From contig NZ_QWDM01000005.1 of assembly GCF_003996965.1 (NCBI RefSeq), forward strand, positions 310,001 to 374,000: 64,000 nucleotides of DNA, given 5' to 3'. Numbering within the stretch: position 1 is the first letter of the stretch; each line of letters starts with the position of its first letter. Source of the DNA: Flavobacterium cupreum (GTDB lineage Bacteria > Bacteroidota > Bacteroidia > Flavobacteriales > Flavobacteriaceae). Position numbers and translations under genes: made by a program. This document shows, in pieces, positions 63,363 through 64,000 of the stretch. The notes under the pieces were generated by a model, which saw only the letters and a list, made by a program, of their open reading frames with translations, was not told the origin of the DNA and made no database searches.

Positions 63363-64000
63363 ATGCCAAATTCAAAAAAAAACCTTCCCGCACGTAATAA
63401 AAGCATCGCTTTTATAGATTATAAACCCGCAGAACTTCGAACTAACAAGGATTGGGTGATCGTGTATTACGCAAAGAATCCAGTTAACGGAAAATTGGAA
63501 TTGCAACGCTTGCGAGTTCCGGTAATTAGTAATAAGACCGAGAGACTTAAACACGGTAAAAAAATAACTCTTGAAATAAATAATAAGTTGTCGGCCGGGT
63601 GGTCGCCATTTCTTGAAGAAACTGGAAAAAATTATAAAACTTTTCAGGATGTAATCAATGCGTTTTTGAAACAATTAAAAAAGCAGCTAAAAGATAATGT
63701 GATAAGGGAAGACACTGTGAGAACCTACAGTTCTAATCTAAATTTATTTCAACAGTTTTTTATTGAAAAGCATATTAAAATTACTTTTGCGATAGAGATA
63801 AATAAAAAAATATGCGTACAGTATTTGGACTGGGTATATGTTGATAGAAATAATTCTCCCCGCACAAGAAACAACCATCTGAATTTTATAAAGCTATTTT
63901 GTGAGTTTTTGGTCAGTAGAGGGGTTTTAAGTGAAAATCCAACGGCTGGTATTCAGCCGATGAAATCACCGCCTAAAAAGAGACATATTTTACCCGTACA
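63363..64000 (+). CDS. Tyrosine recombinase (phage/ICE integrase), N-terminal part
   Basis: Open from the ATG at 63363 to the window end (212 codons, no stop). The first 90 residues hold a basic, beta-type region as in arm-binding domains (RNKSIAFIDYKPAELRTNKDWVIVYYAKNPVNGKLE). From about 97 an SAM-like core-binding domain follows (FQDVINAFLKQLKKQLKDN ... VRTYSSNLNLFQQFFIEKH ... TRNNHLNFIKLFCEFLVSRGVLSENP). The catalytic domain should lie beyond base 64000. Position right after a tRNA gene, pointing away, is the standard layout for an integrase of a tRNA-borne element. Confidence 0.85.
   Translation, partial: MPNSKKNLPARNKSIAFIDYKPAELRTNKDWVIVYYAKNPVNGKLELQRLRVPVISNKTERLKHGKKITLEINNKLSAGWSPFLEETGKNYKTFQDVINAFLKQLKKQLKDNVIREDTVRTYSSNLNLFQQFFIEKHIKITFAIEINKKICVQYLDWVYVDRNNSPRTRNNHLNFIKLFCEFLVSRGVLSENPTAGIQPMKSPPKKRHILPV

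Overview
The window looks like chromosomal DNA from a Flavobacterium-like member of the Bacteroidota. Evidence: AT-rich sequence, promoters with the Bacteroidota -7 motif TAnnTTTG, a type IX secretion (Por) sorting domain on a pectate lyase, FhuA/SusC-style outer-membrane receptors with a carboxypeptidase-like leader domain, a NuoG that lacks its molybdopterin domain, and intergenic spacers filled with the word-like palindromes common in flavobacteria.

Layout. 1-9.2 kb: a cut-off LD-carboxypeptidase, a frameshifted serine hydrolase, an EEP-family nuclease/phosphatase, 3-hydroxyanthranilate dioxygenase, a class II cyclic-nucleotide phosphodiesterase, an ALDH7-type aldehyde dehydrogenase and a large secreted pectate lyase. 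9.8-24.9 kb: a Bax-inhibitor-type membrane protein and the complete 14-gene nuoA-N operon (minus strand) for respiratory complex I, interrupted between nuoH and nuoI by an ORF6N-domain gene. 25-29 kb: cold-shock protein, aspS, a TlpA-like thioredoxin and a small MORN-repeat protein. 29-34 kb: an iron/siderophore uptake operon (TonB receptor, two small membrane proteins, PepSY membrane protein). 34-40.5 kb: odhA-odhB (2-oxoglutarate dehydrogenase E1/E2), a small barrel protein, a conserved hypothetical and a polyprenyl diphosphate synthase. 40.7-49 kb: YceI protein, TetR repressor, TolC-MFP-RND efflux operon and a Tet-type MFS pump; three copies of one palindromic operator tie the YceI and TetR promoters together.

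49-57.4 kb is the most interesting block. It holds a secreted, membrane-anchored TPR-CHAT caspase-like protease translationally overlapped with a retropepsin-like aspartic protease, a PKD/outer-membrane-barrel protein, a lipoprotein, a small membrane protein, and divergently an ECF sigma factor with a TPR-bearing membrane anti-sigma factor. A repeated motif GGGGTAACAA followed at fixed distance by ATCT or ATAT lies before the lipoprotein and small-protein genes and may be the sigma factor's own promoter class. I propose this is a protease-gated envelope signalling system, comparable in parts list to TPR-CHAT/Csx30/RpoE of type III-E CRISPR systems, but without any CRISPR component here.

57.4-64 kb: tatD, an acyltransferase overlapping an asparaginase, a MITE-like inverted repeat, a divergent MFS exporter/LysR pair, and tRNA-Ser(GGA) followed 120 bp later by the start of a tyrosine recombinase gene that runs off the window. 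The right edge is therefore probably the left end of an integrative element inserted at tRNA-Ser. Several dispersed repeat families (two copies of a TAGCCCTGA...CGGATAGCAGGATTA element, CTTCGACTTCGCTCAG words, GCCACGAATTACACGAA hairpins) are scattered between genes.
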